A stretch of 64,000 nt of DNA, taken from contig OZ038533.1 of assembly GCA_964036665.1 (NCBI GenBank), forward strand, positions 511,001-575,000. Direction: 5' to 3'. The translations under genes were made by a program, and so were the position numbers. This DNA comes from Gordius sp. MW1 (lineage: Eukaryota > Nematomorpha > Gordioida > Gordea > Gordiidae). The notes beneath the pieces were generated by a model. The model saw nothing but the letters and a program-made list of their open reading frames with translations. It was not told the origin of the DNA and did not search any database. Position 1 is the stretch's first letter; the number at the start of each line of letters is the position of its first letter. Below are positions 16,080-26,735 of the stretch, one piece after another.

Positions 16080-16745
16080 TCAGCCCGCTTTAATTTCATT
16101 CCGAATCCATACTGGATCTCCAACATTAAATTCCCTATAACATGCTTTTCGGTCATGGTAGCTCTTTTGTTTAGCTAATCTCTCCTTCCACTTTTCTTTC
16201 GGATCTGGTCGAATAAGGTCCAACGCTGTCCTTACTCTTCTTCCCAACAACAACTCCGCCAGAGCTTTACCCGTGGTTGCCTGAGGTGTATTCCTGTATG
16301 TCATAATTATTTGTTGAAGGCATAGTTCTTTCTCCCCCCCCCCTGATTTTCCTGCTGCTCAGTATCTTGATATTAGCGTTCAAATCATTCTCTCAGCTAA
16401 TCAATTTGTTTTGGGGTGGTATGGAGTGGATGTTACGTGCTTAATAATGTTGTTGTCACAAAATTTTGTGAATTCTTGACCGACAAATTGTGGTCCATTA
16501 TCTGATACTATTTGCAAGGGAATACCGAACCTGCAAAACCAATTTCGTAATTGCCTCACAATTTGTGGTCCTTTAATCGACGATAGTGTGGCTACCTCCA
16601 CCCATTTCGATAATGCATCAATTAAAACCAACCAATAATTTCCTTCGACAGGTCCGGCAATATCTATATGGACTCGATCCCAAGGACGGTCCGGTACGGT
16701 TTCAACCAATGAGAATGTGTAATTCACGTGGAGACGATTCTAACG
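16080..16745 (-). pseudogene. gypsy integrase, catalytic core and C-terminal part
   Basis: On the minus strand, RPWDRVHIDIAGP carries the first catalytic Asp, WVEVATLSSIKGPQIV follows, VSDNGPQFVG carries the second Asp, and STPYHPKTN leads to a frame-shifted LAERMI that would hold the catalytic Glu (near 16385). A C-run of about 10 (16336-16345) lies in the broken part. It resumes at 16304 with TYRNTPQATTGKALAELL and ends at KAG (stop at 16080). Further weak similarity (GPYSYNVRTNKEIKRKHADQ) continues past the stop to about 15975, so the true C-terminus was longer. The N-terminal zinc-binding part of the same protein lies 5.4 kb away at 22187-22567 because a retrotransposon inserted between them. 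Confidence 0.9.
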
Positions 16746-18334
16746 GAGACATCAAAAAAATCAATCCCATTTAAATATTCCTAGTCGCAAATATTCAAGC
16801 TTTAATTGTTAGGCTGAAACATGAGAGATCAAATATATCCCTTAATATCTATCCAATGATTCCGCGTTAAGACATACTACATTTTAAACATGAAGATTTA
16901 CACTTCACACATCTCTCCATTAATATTCAACATATATAACCAGCTTCAAAAAATTTCAAGATTTATTCAATCCTATATAACCAATACAAAGTTTATTTTT
17001 CATCAAATGATGTTGATAATATAAACTAAATTATGTATACTTAAAAGGCTCTGCACAATTTAGCCATTGTACAACTAAAATTACTTTAGTTTTGCATTAA
17101 TTCAAAAGAATAACATGCTTTAAATAACTTTTCAATATTTCCCAATTGATTTACATCACATTTATTTCTTCATCCTTATTCCTTAGCAAGAGTATTATAG
17201 TAGTATATTTAATTACAATATTTCTATACCAATTTTATCTCATGAAATCCCAATAAAACTTATAGAAAAACATCTGCTATTCAGACAATACCCAATTATA
17301 TATTCATACCAATAAACCCTGATCTTCCCTGGATAAATGGTTTAATCTTTTTAAAACAGATTATCAAAATTTGAGAAATATACAATTTTATGTTTCATAT
17401 TATCTTTCATTTATGCAATATTAAATTTTACTGTGCTCATTTATGTACTCCCTGATCTCACCTTAAAGGGTTAAATTTATATTGCATAACAACCTACTTT
17501 TGTTGTATACCGCTTAAATCTGAGAATAAACAGATTTATGTTATTACATAAAGGCATAATAACAATATAACACATACCCTGTGAATTTTAACCTTGCACG
17601 TTTGAAATTCTTATTAATCTTTATTTGTCACCTTACACCCATGGTAGCACTTAAATCTCTATGCTCTACATGTAAGAGAAACATTTGTTTAAACAAAACA
17701 ATTGTTTTGTCCCCCATGGGCCATTATCAGCTAAATGCCCTTCATCTGGTAAGCTGGCCCCCCCCCTATAATATGTCCTCCTACAGCACTAGAAATTGAA
17801 TCTAATAATAATATTGACATTATACCTAACTCTAGTACATTCTCAGCTACCCTTAATAATGTTTATTACAGTGATGAGCCTCCTGATTTAACATGGAGTA
17901 AAGTCCTTTTGGCACATGGCTTCACCCCCACAATTTCAAGAATTCCAAGAGGAGCACGACCTTGTTTGCAACAATTTTTAATAAACTTGCTAAATACTAT
18001 CATAAGTGACCCACACAACATTGTTGTATGGGAATAATTAATCAAATTCTCTTCTCACATTTTGGCCCCACCCAAATCTAAGGAAACAAACCTATCACAA
18101 AAAATTAAATTTTGAATTTTGACATTAATAATACACTTGCAGATTATACCCCCTATGAACGAAATTAATATCATCAACTCCAAAACAAACAGCAACTAGG
18201 ATATCCAGGAAAATTCACTCTTTTAATATAAAAGGAACCATGAGACTTTTAGAGGAGAACAATTCAATTGTAACCCCTAGTCAGGAATCATATGAACACC
18301 TCCTTGCCAAATACCCAAAACATTTGTCTCAGTA

Positions 18335-18500
18335 GGTTTTTTATTTTTTGAGACTTCATCTTCTCCTTTTTTTTTTCCTGAAGATGGACCATAAGTGTCC
18401 GAAATATTGCGTTCCATTTCCCTCTACCTACGCTATCAATCCAAATCCACCGTATTTATACAATAAAATTTATATAAACGGATTGAAAATTATTGACTAT
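18335..18500 (+). mobile_element. 166-bp retroposon-like insertion with perfect 13-bp duplication
   Basis: It is flanked by ATTTGTCTCAGTA on both sides (18322-18334 and 18501-18513), so its limits are exact. The insert starts with T-rich sequence and contains CCTGAAGATGGACCATAAGT followed by GTCCGAAATATTGCG. CTGAAGA, a short GGAC/GTCC helix and GAAA are the order of conserved parts of a hammerhead ribozyme core and resemble 3' regions of Penelope-like and some LINE/SINE elements. No protein is encoded. A 13-bp duplication is typical of target-primed reverse transcription. Confidence 0.75.
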
Positions 18501-20555
18501 ATTTGTCTCAGTATTGATTCCCCCTTGTGCCATCCAACTTAACCCTAGAATCCTCAGAAATTAGTGAAGCTATCCATTTGTTTCCAATTGACTCTGCTGC
18601 AGGTTTGGATGGTATCAAACCAATTTATCTTCAAGATCTTATTAAAATTGAAAATATCAATTCTTCTGCTCGTTGCACTAACTAAATTTTGCAATTTAAT
18701 TATTAATGGCAACATTCCTCAGGAAGTACGACCAATTTCAGGGCCAAGTTACTTGCTATTCAAAAACAGAACAAAACTATCGGCATAGTCTTCCGGAGAA
18801 TCATACCTAAAGTTATATGCAAAGCAATCAAGCATAATTTATCCCCATTTCTAATGCCTCATCAGCTAGGATTCGGTGTTAAAGGGGGTTGTGAAATAGC
18901 TACGCATGCTGCTAGATTGACCCTTGAAAATTTACCGCCTAGCAAGTCTTTTATAAAATTAGACTTTCAAAATGCCTTTAACAACCTAAATAGAAATTCC
19001 TTTATTAACACTTTCATCGATGCTTTTCCCCAATATGCCAACTATATTCTTTTAAGTTATGGCACCCCGTCTATTTTAAAATTTGGACAATTTTTCATTG
19101 ATTCAGCTGAGGTTCAACAGCCCCCTTAGCCCCCCCCCCCCCCCTTATTTTGTATGGCCATCAAACCATTAATAGATGAAATCAACGACAAATGCAATTT
19201 GAGGTTAAACGTATGGTATCTCGACGATGCCACCCTATCAGGCACCACGGAAGAGCTAATCAAAGCTCTTAACATAATTAATGAATACTACATAAAACTT
19301 AACCTATCATTAAACGCGACAAAATGCGAAATTTATTCTGACAGCACTACTGACATCCACCCATCCTTTGCATCTTTTCTACGCCTTGAGAAGGACGAGG
19401 TATTTTTACTAGGTTCTCCAATAGGCGGTCCTGAATGCTTAAGAAGTTATCTCGACAATAACCTTAAAAACTTAAAATGTAAAAATGAAATTTTTAAGCT
19501 TATGCCCGCCCATCACGCATTTTACATATTGAAAAACTGCTTTAATATAGCCAAAATATTATTTTGCTTCCGATCAACAAGCGCATTTTTGCATACACAT
19601 ATTTTACATAATTTCGAAACCCACATAAAGTCTGTCATCGAATCCACCCTGAACTTATCATTCGATACTAACACCTGGCTACAAGCCACATTACTAACAA
19701 AATCTGAGGGTCTGGGAATTCGTTCGCAAGCTCCTTATCCTTGGCCTCATTTATATCATCCCACTTATCCTCAAAATCCATCGTCGCCAAACTAATCTCA
19801 TACCCCCTTGATGAAACATTTATACAGGCCCTATCCCTTTGAAATTAAATGTTCTACCAGAAAGCTCACCACCACAAACACCAAATCAAAAGGATTGGGA
19901 TGCATGTTTGGTTTCGCGCTCCGTTGCTTATCTCCTTTCGAGCTGCGATACCAAACAACATTACAACCTTAGATCTTTGGTGTTTGATAAATCTGGACAT
20001 GAATGACTAGAAGCTTTTCCTAGCAGGTTTTCCAATATGATGTTAGAGGATTGCGAGCTATCCTACAATGTAGCACTACGCCTTGGAATAAAATACACAA
20101 AGGCATATGCCTGTAAAAATTGCAACCTGCCTGTGGATGAAGAAACACGCCACCCGTTACACTGTAGACTTAATAAATTTAGACGCTTGCGACACTCTAA
20201 AATTAATTCTATCCAGTCAGCCCTTAGAAAGGCCCAAATTCCATCCATACTTGAACCTTCAGATCCTGCCCTTGAAGGTCGAATGCGTCCTGACGGTTCA
20301 TCGCTAGTCCCATGGGAAAATGGTCTCCTTTTAAAGTGGGATTTTACATGCATAGACCTATTTGCCCCCTCGAATCTTAATTAAGACCCCATGGCCCTCG
20401 CCGAAGAACGCAAGCTCCAAAAATACAAGGCCCTTTTGGACTCTAGTATTTTTATCCCAATAGTTTCCGCCTGTTCAGGATCCTATGGAAAAATGGCATT
20501 GGCTTTATTCAAAGAAATAGGCAGGCGATCCCCTCCCTCCAAATATTCCCCCGCA

Positions 20556-21991
20556 TTTTAATTGCTATGCAATTTATGGGCTCGTTTTTTGGTTGTCCGT
20601 CCGTTTGTCCGTCCGTCCGTCTGTCCCTATCTATTTGCATTGGGTATATTAGGTTATCGATTTTTTAAATTAATGCATGAGAAAGAGGTGCCCCACCCCT
20701 CATCTATCTCCCTCGCTTTGGTATTTTTAAAATTAATGCATAAGAGGTGTCCCACCCCTCATCTCTATCTCCCTCGCTTTCGGGCGGGGTCGGGTTTTAA
20801 TTGCTATTTTAAATTAATGCATAAGTATTATATAATAAACATAAATAAAAGTTGTTTAATTTTAATTGCTATGCAATTTAACTAGTTTTTGGGTTAGAAT
20901 CCCGGAGTTTTTTTTGACTCTTATGATTGTTCTTGTTACTATCATTGATTATAAGACTTTTTGGCCGTCCGCTGGCTGCTGACCAATGAAAAAAATGACC
21001 ATTGGCCAAAATGTAAATCCGAGTTTATTTTTCGTTTTTTTTTGACTATTATGATTGTTTCTGTTACTATCATTGCTATTATGACTTTTTGGCCGTCCGC
21101 TGGCTCCTGACCGATGGAAAAAATGACCATTGGCCAAAATGTGAATCGAAATAATTTTTTTCGTTTTTTTTGACCATAATGATTGTTCCTGTTCCTACCA
21201 TTGCTATTATGACTTTTTGGCCGTCCGCTGGCTGCTGACCAATGGAATAAAATGACCATTGGCCAAAATGTGATTCGAAAACTTTTTTTTCGTTTTTTTT
21301 GACTATTATGAATTTATATCCACTTTTACCGTGTCCTGGCTGCTGACCAATTGAAAAAAATGACCATTGGCCAAAATGTGATTCGAAAATTTTTTTTTCG
21401 TTTTTTTTACTCTTATGAATTTATATCCACTTTTACCGTGTGCTGGCTGCTGACCAATGGAAAAAAATGACCATTGGCCAAAGTGAGCTTCAAAATTTTT
21501 TTTTCCGTTTTTTTGGCTATCATTGACTTATAGAATATCTGTTGGTACTGACCAATGGAGAAAAAATGACCATTGGACAAATTTTTGATTTTTTTAATTA
21601 AAAATTGCCCAAATTCAACAAAAAATTTCTCCCAACAATTCTGCAAATTCTTAACATTGTGATGTTTTATAATATAATGTTTGTTAGACCCATAATCACT
21701 AAAGGCCATAAAAACTAATGTATTAGGCAACTAGATGCAAACACTAAATCTAACCCTAACCCTTGCCTATATTACATTTTGCCTATAAATGGAAAATTTG
21801 TATAAATAATTAATTAATCATTAGGCATTTAATACACCCCTATAGGCATTCTCGCCCCTTCCCACCTTTCTCGCCCATAAATTGCATAGCAAATTTATAC
21901 GAAGTACAGATGAGTCGTCCCCCCTTCCCTTCCCCTCTTCCCTTCCCTTCTCCCCCTTCCCATCAGGGCCGAACGCCCGAGTTTTTTATTA
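20556..21991 (-). repeat. unclassified interspersed repeat R, copy 2, inside copy A
   Basis: It splits the copy A reading frame between PSKYSPAF and FLLKQSIAIL. It starts AATTGCTATGCAATTTATGG GCTCG and ends GGCCGAACGCCCGAG, the reverse of copy 1 at 8862-9869. The left part holds GTCC-type tetranucleotide repeats, and a second internal AATTGCTATGCAATTTA at 20863, which suggests one R nested in or fused to another. The centre is a tandem array of palindromic units. CTAACCCTAACCCTTGCC at 21739 recurs in the MITE at 51.5 kb. Non-coding. Confidence 0.65.
20915..21580 (+). repeat. tandem array of about 125-bp palindrome-bearing units
   Basis: About six units start near 20915, 21037, 21165, 21290, 21403 and 21505. 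Each carries TTTTTTGACTATTATGATTG, GCCGTCCGCTGGCTGCTGAC, then CCAATG-AAAAAAATGAC-CATTGG, a hairpin with an A-rich loop, then CAAAATGTGATTCG. The last unit is decayed. The periodic open frames on the minus strand come from the repeat and are not genes. Confidence 0.85.
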
Positions 21992-22186
21992 AAACAATCA
22001 ATAGCCATCTTAATTGCAAAATTTAATTTCAAATCTTTTTTGGATTCCTGGCCTCTTCTAAAAGAGGAAGATGAAATCATATTACTCATATAATTTTTTT
22101 TAATATCATTATTATATATTTGTACCATTTAATATTATGTTTAAATATATATCAATAAACAAATTTTATTTTTAAAAAAAAAATAA

Positions 22187-22567
22187 GGGAACTTGTTCGG
22201 CTTGTCGGCCTTGACAACCGTCACATTCCTTTACAAACAAATTAATAGTCTTGTCCATTTCCGGCCACCAAACATAATATCGGGCTAAATTAAGCATTCC
22301 TGTGATCCCGGGGTGTCCTTGGTGTAATATTTTTAAAACCAACTTTTGTAAGTTCCTCGGTATTATTAACCGATTGCCACGCAATAATAATCCATCTTCA
22401 AATGACAGTTCCTCCCTGTGATTGTAGTACGTTTTCATGTCAAGACGGCATTTTTTTAAATCCAACCGCCATTCTCGGTTGATCGCTAAAATTAATTCAC
22501 GACACAAAGGATCTTGTTTTATTGATGTTTTTAGCATTTCATAATCTAACTTTAATTCATCTAACAT
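22187..22567 (-). pseudogene. gypsy integrase N-terminal zinc-binding part
   Basis: Minus-strand frame with ELSFEDGLLLRGNRLIIP, the His pair in LHQGHPGITGMLNLARYYVW, and the Cys pair in ECDGCQGRQAEQ: the H2C2 finger that precedes the integrase core in gypsy elements. The frame runs into the inserted retrotransposon's poly(A) at 22184. On the other side the frame is contiguous, across the hAT insertion, with RNase H at 29193. It is intact within itself but severed at both ends. Confidence 0.9.
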
Positions 22568-22845
22568 GAGTAGTCCTACGCAGAGCTGTTAAGAACTAGT
22601 TCATTTTGAACTAGTTCATAGAACTAGTTCATTTTTTTCTGAACTTAGAACTGAACTAGTTACCTTCCCAAAAATTTGAACTGTGAACTTGAACTAGTTC
22701 ATTTTTTTAAGATTGAACTTGAACTTGAACTAGTTATTTTTTTTCTAATTCTGAACTTGAACTTGAACTATACAATGTAATTGAACCAGTTCATCACAAA
22801 TATATTATTTAAAATCAATTTATAAGCCGAGTGTATATGCGTCAA

Positions 22846-22848
<3 letters not shown>

Positions 22849-22885
<37 letters not shown>

Positions 22886-25800
22886 AATTGACATGCTTTA
22901 TTAAAAAAAAGTATTAAATATAAAGTGGATTTAATACAAAGATACAAGAACGAAAATATTTATAAAAAGAATGATTAAAACACATTATCCGTTTCTTCAT
23001 CTTTAAGAATGGGCATTGAATCCATCAAAGAATAAAAATTGGATTTAGCAATCGCAATGGCAATTGATTGTCTTAGTAAGAAACTATTCGATATTTTAGA
23101 AGGGGGCGAGCGTTTATTGAGTTCTTTAAAAAAATTTAATGCGCTCTTTCCGAACGTCCCTGAGCACGACGAGACGATAGGAATAAAAACGGAGGATTCC
23201 GATAAAGCTGAGTATTTTAAGGATTTGCGATGCTCTGCCGATCCTAGGGGGTCGTGAGTATCGTTGGAGGGGGCAAACAGGTCAATACAGGTGTAGTCCC
23301 ATTTTAAGAAAAGGCCTTTGTCCCATGGGATAAGTGATGAACCGTCAGGACGCATCCGCCCTTCGAGAGAGGGATCTGACGGTTCAAGGATGGAAGGAAC
23401 TTTTGCCCGTTTGAGGGCAGCTTGAAGCAGTGTATTTATTTTTTGGTGCCTACTATACCGGCTTTTGTTAAATTTACAATGCAGAGGGTGACGCGCTTCC
23501 TCATCTACAAGTGAATTACAAAGCCGGCAGGGGTATGGGGACGTGTATTTACAGCCCAAGCGGAGGGCTATGTTGAAGGACAGGGTAGGATTCTCTAAAA
23601 ACATTCCCGAAAACTTACTAGGGTAAGCTTCAAGCCATTCATGACCAGATTGGTCGAAAGCCAATGACCTAAGATTGCAATGCTGTTTGGCGTCGCATGT
23701 CGAGAGAAGGTAAGCAACGGACCGCGACACCAAACTTGCATCCAAATCTTTTTGGGCATATGATTGTGGAATGTCAACTCCTAAATTGACATTCTCATTC
23801 CATAGAGATAAGGCTTGATTGATAGAGGGGTTGAGTGAGAAAGGGACAAGGTCGTTAATAGATTGTTTAAAAGAAAGGGAGGAGGAAATAAAGGCGGCTA
23901 AGGAAATCGCGGTTGGGGAACGAATACCTAGACCGCCAGATTTTGTGGGAAGAGTGGCTTGAAGCCAAGTATTCGTGTTAAAAGAAATATTTAAAATTAA
24001 TTCAAGTGTGGATTTAAAAAAGTGTTCATAATTGTGTAAGACATCTTTAAATAAAAAAGCTTGCGTGGAGCGGAAGCAGAATAAAATTTTGCTAATGTTG
24101 TAATAATTTTTTATAATGTAAAAGGAATGATGAGAGGGCATAGATTTAAAAATGTCTAATTTGGTTTTTAGAGAAGAAAGGTTTTTGTCTAAAAAATTTT
24201 TGAGGCACTCAGGGCCCCCGATAGGTGCGCCTAAAACATACATATTGTCTTTATTAATTTTAGCAAAGTCAAAAAACTTTGGGTGAATATTATCCAAGTC
24301 AGAATATATTTCACTTTTAGAGGCATTTAAACATAAGTTTAATGTGGGGAAAAAAGCATGTATTACATCTAGTGCTTGGACTAGGTTGTCAGGGGTGCCA
24401 ACAAGAGTGGCGTCATCTAAATACCAGACATTGAGGGTGAGTTTACAATGTTTGTTAATTTCGTTAATTAGGTGATTTATAGCCAAGCAGAATAAAGGGG
24501 GGCCTAGGGGGTCACCTTGTTGGATCCCTTCTGCGGATTCAAGGAAGAATTCTCCAAATTTCAAAATCGAAGGACATCCGTAACTTGAAATGATGTAGTT
24601 GGTGTATTGGGGAAATATCTTGATAAAATCGTTAATGAAGGCTGTGCGGCGAATGCTATTGAAAGCATTTTTAAAATCCAGTTTTATAAAGGAGTCACCC
24701 AGAGGGAGGTGTTCCAGGGCTAAGCGTGCGGCATGGGTAGCTATCTCGCACCCTCCTTTGACCCCAAAGCCTAGTTGATGCGGAATTAAAGTAGGGGACA
24801 ATATGGGTTTGATCGCCGAACAAATTAATTTAGAAATAATTCTTCGAAAGACACCGCCGATAGCGATAGGCCTGGCTGAATTGTCGGCCTTTCTTATAGC
24901 TAAAAGCTTAGCTCCAAAAACTATGGGTGTTATTTCTTTAGGTATACTCCCATTGACTAAAAGGTTACAAAATTTGGTGAGTAAGTCTAGTAAGATGGAG
25001 GAGTTATTATTATCAATTGTTATAAGATCTTTTAAAAAAATTGGTTTTATGCCGTCGAGACCACCTGCAGAATCCATAGGAAAGGATAAGATGGCATCTC
25101 GAACGTCTGATGACTTAAAAGCAATATCTGAAGGTTGCGAGGGCGATAGGTAAGTTGACGATAGACTCTGGGGATGCTTGAGAACCATTTCTTCATATGA
25201 TTTTTGTGAAGGATTCAAAAATGAATTGTCTTCTTCAAGGTATCTCATTGCACTCTTGATGTTGAATGAGTGAATTTTCCTAGAGATTATATTCGCTTTT
25301 TGTTTGGGGGTTAATATTTGGGATTCCTTTCTATCCATGTTATATGCAGGAGGGCTATTTTGACTGTCAAAATTTAAAACTGATTGTTTAATATTATGAG
25401 TGATATTTGCTTCCTTGTCTTGAGGAATGGATAAAATGTAAAAAGAGAATTTAAATAATTTCTCCCAATAGGATAGTTCTGAGGGAGAGAAATAATATTG
25501 TTAAGTAAGTTTATTAAATATTGTTGCATGCATGTTCGGGCCCCCCTTGGAATTCTGGATATAGTTGGTGGGAATGCCTGAAATAAAAAGGCTCTGCTCC
25601 ATGTCATGTCCTTTTTTCATTTGTGGTATAGTAGGATTGATCAGGTATTAGATTAGGAATATCTGCACCAGAAGGGCTGAAATTAATATTATCATCCAAT
25701 ATTAAGGTAGATGGTGGACATATAGTGTTTGGGGGAGCGAGCTTACCTGAGGAGGGGCATTTATTTTTAACAGGGCCATGTTGTAAAAAACAATTCTTTT

Positions 25801-26695
25801 TGTTTAATGAGATATTTCTGGAACACAAGGGGCATAGAGCTTTTAAAAGGACCATTTAATATGTATTAGAATTTTCTCTCAGACAAAAAAAAATACATTC
25901 AGGTCTACACTGATGATTTATTGTAAGATTCTGAGTTATTAAGTATGTTGGAAAGATGGTAAGTAGTAAGGAATAATTAGTGATATCATTAGTAAAATTG
26001 CTTTAATTATGTGTGTAGATATATAATTTAGGGATAAAAGTACGTGTTGCTGAATTTGTAGAGAACCTTGTTTATTATAAACATGATTAATAATATACCC
26101 ATGGGTTATACTTTAATTATGGGTACAGGTAAAGAAAAAGTAATTGTAAATAAATATTTACTAAGAATAATACTATGTGAACTTTGGCCATAAGAATTAG
26201 AAGGTTGAAGTTTCTGGAATTGAACGTATAGGTGTGGGTGAATTTGTAATGAGGTGATATTTGTATGCACCAAATATAAGAAATATCCACCTTTAGATTT
26301 TGGCCAATTATAAAAGAATGTCTTTCCAAAAGAATAGTTAGGTGTCTGTCTTGGTTATTCCACAAACTTGGTTGTAAAGAAAGCATGAAACATTATATTA
26401 GATTAATCTCTCAGTTTCATGGCTGTGTAAAGTTTTGTAATTGTGAATATGTAAATTGCAAGAGATATAGAAATGTATAATAGTGTTTTAAATTCTCGCA
26501 TTGCTTCTGTATATGCTTCTATATTAGTCTTGCTAGGGAATAAGGATGAGGGGATAAATGTGATGTAGATAAGTTGGAAAATATTGAAAAGTTATATTGT
26601 TATTTAAAGCATATTAATCTTTAAAGTGGGCTAAGTTGTGCAGAGCTTTCAAGAATATATAATTTTGTATTGGTTATATTGATTTCAATTTGGCA
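22849..26695 (-). mobile_element. non-LTR retrotransposon copy B with 36-nt poly(A), inside the hAT element
   Basis: On the minus strand it ends with AATAAA (22897-22902) and a run of 36 A (22884-22849). It carries a nearly complete ORF and a 5' region alignable by eye with copy A. The 5' end is near 26695 (about 220 bp shorter than copy A), just left of the hAT transposase start. I could not find a target duplication. It is the best-preserved of four copies in the window. Confidence 0.88.
22975..25855 (-). pseudogene. non-LTR retrotransposon protein (zinc finger, RT, C-terminal nuclease-like domain)
   Basis: A 787-codon open frame (25338-22975) preceded by two overlapping shorter frames (25607-25374, 25855-25604) that hold the N-terminus, so two frameshifts remain. 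N-terminal finger: LCPLCSRNISLNKKN, then His and Cys. RT: FGVKGGCEIATHAARL, FIKLDFKNAFNSI, EGIQQGDPLGPPLFCL, NVWYLDDATLVG. After the thumb come CRLCNSLVDEEARHPLHC (a CCHC-like knuckle) and GRMRPDGSSLIPW with LKWDYTCIDLFAPS downstream. A single ORF with an N-terminal finger, RT, then a CCHC knuckle and a PD...D motif is the plan of R2/R4/NeSL-like elements with a restriction-like endonuclease. No apurinic endonuclease domain is visible. The class is inferred from layout only. Confidence 0.8.
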
Positions 26696-26735
26696 GAACA
26701 CACAGTAACCGCAAATTTTTGATTTTAAAAACACA

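Larger units (their letters stand above)
17641..22128 (+). pseudogene. reverse transcriptase-endonuclease ORF of copy A, disrupted
   Basis: Pieces in order: a Cys-rich finger (LCSTCKRNICLNK, 17665 on); ISRIPRGARPCLQQFLIN (about 17935); RT start FGVKGGCEIATHAARL and KLDFQNAFNNLNRN (18854-19129); a C run of about 17 that breaks the frame at about 19128; the catalytic box VWYLDDATLSG (19210); a thumb region to 19795; then CKNCNLPVDEETRHPLHC and GRMRPDGSSLVPW (20037-20384); and, beyond repeat R, the last 45 codons starting FLLKQSIAILIAKF (21992-22128). The same order is continuous in copy B. RT is active-site complete (YLDD) but the frame is shifted repeatedly. Confidence 0.85.
16751..22183 (+). 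mobile_element. non-LTR retrotransposon copy A, near full length, inserted in gypsy integrase
   Basis: The copy lies between TAACGGAGAC (16741-16750) and TAAGGGAACT (22184-22193), imperfect repeats of the gypsy target. It ends with CAATAAACAAATTTTATTTT and an A run, as expected of a retroposed transcript. Its 5' region (near 16975-17120) matches that of copy B on the other strand (ATATAACCAATACAAA, GCTCTGCACAATTTAG). It is itself interrupted by a 166-bp insertion at 18335 and by repeat R at 20556-21991; subtracting these leaves about 3.8 kb, close to copy B. The reading frame is broken many times. Confidence 0.85.

Noticed and set aside
20942..21259. 105-codon open frame on the minus strand with internal peptide repeats
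   Set aside because: It is produced by the tandem 125-bp units of repeat R; no start context, no family.
20915..21580. CRISPR-like array
   Set aside because: Units are 125 bp with no unique spacers, in a eukaryotic repeat.
21735..21760. Telomeric or subtelomeric sequence from CCCTAA words
   Set aside because: Only two or three degenerate units inside mobile repeats; no long tract.
22975..25338. Long 787-codon frame as a host protein gene
   Set aside because: RT motifs, poly(A) tail and three further copies show it is a retrotransposon ORF.
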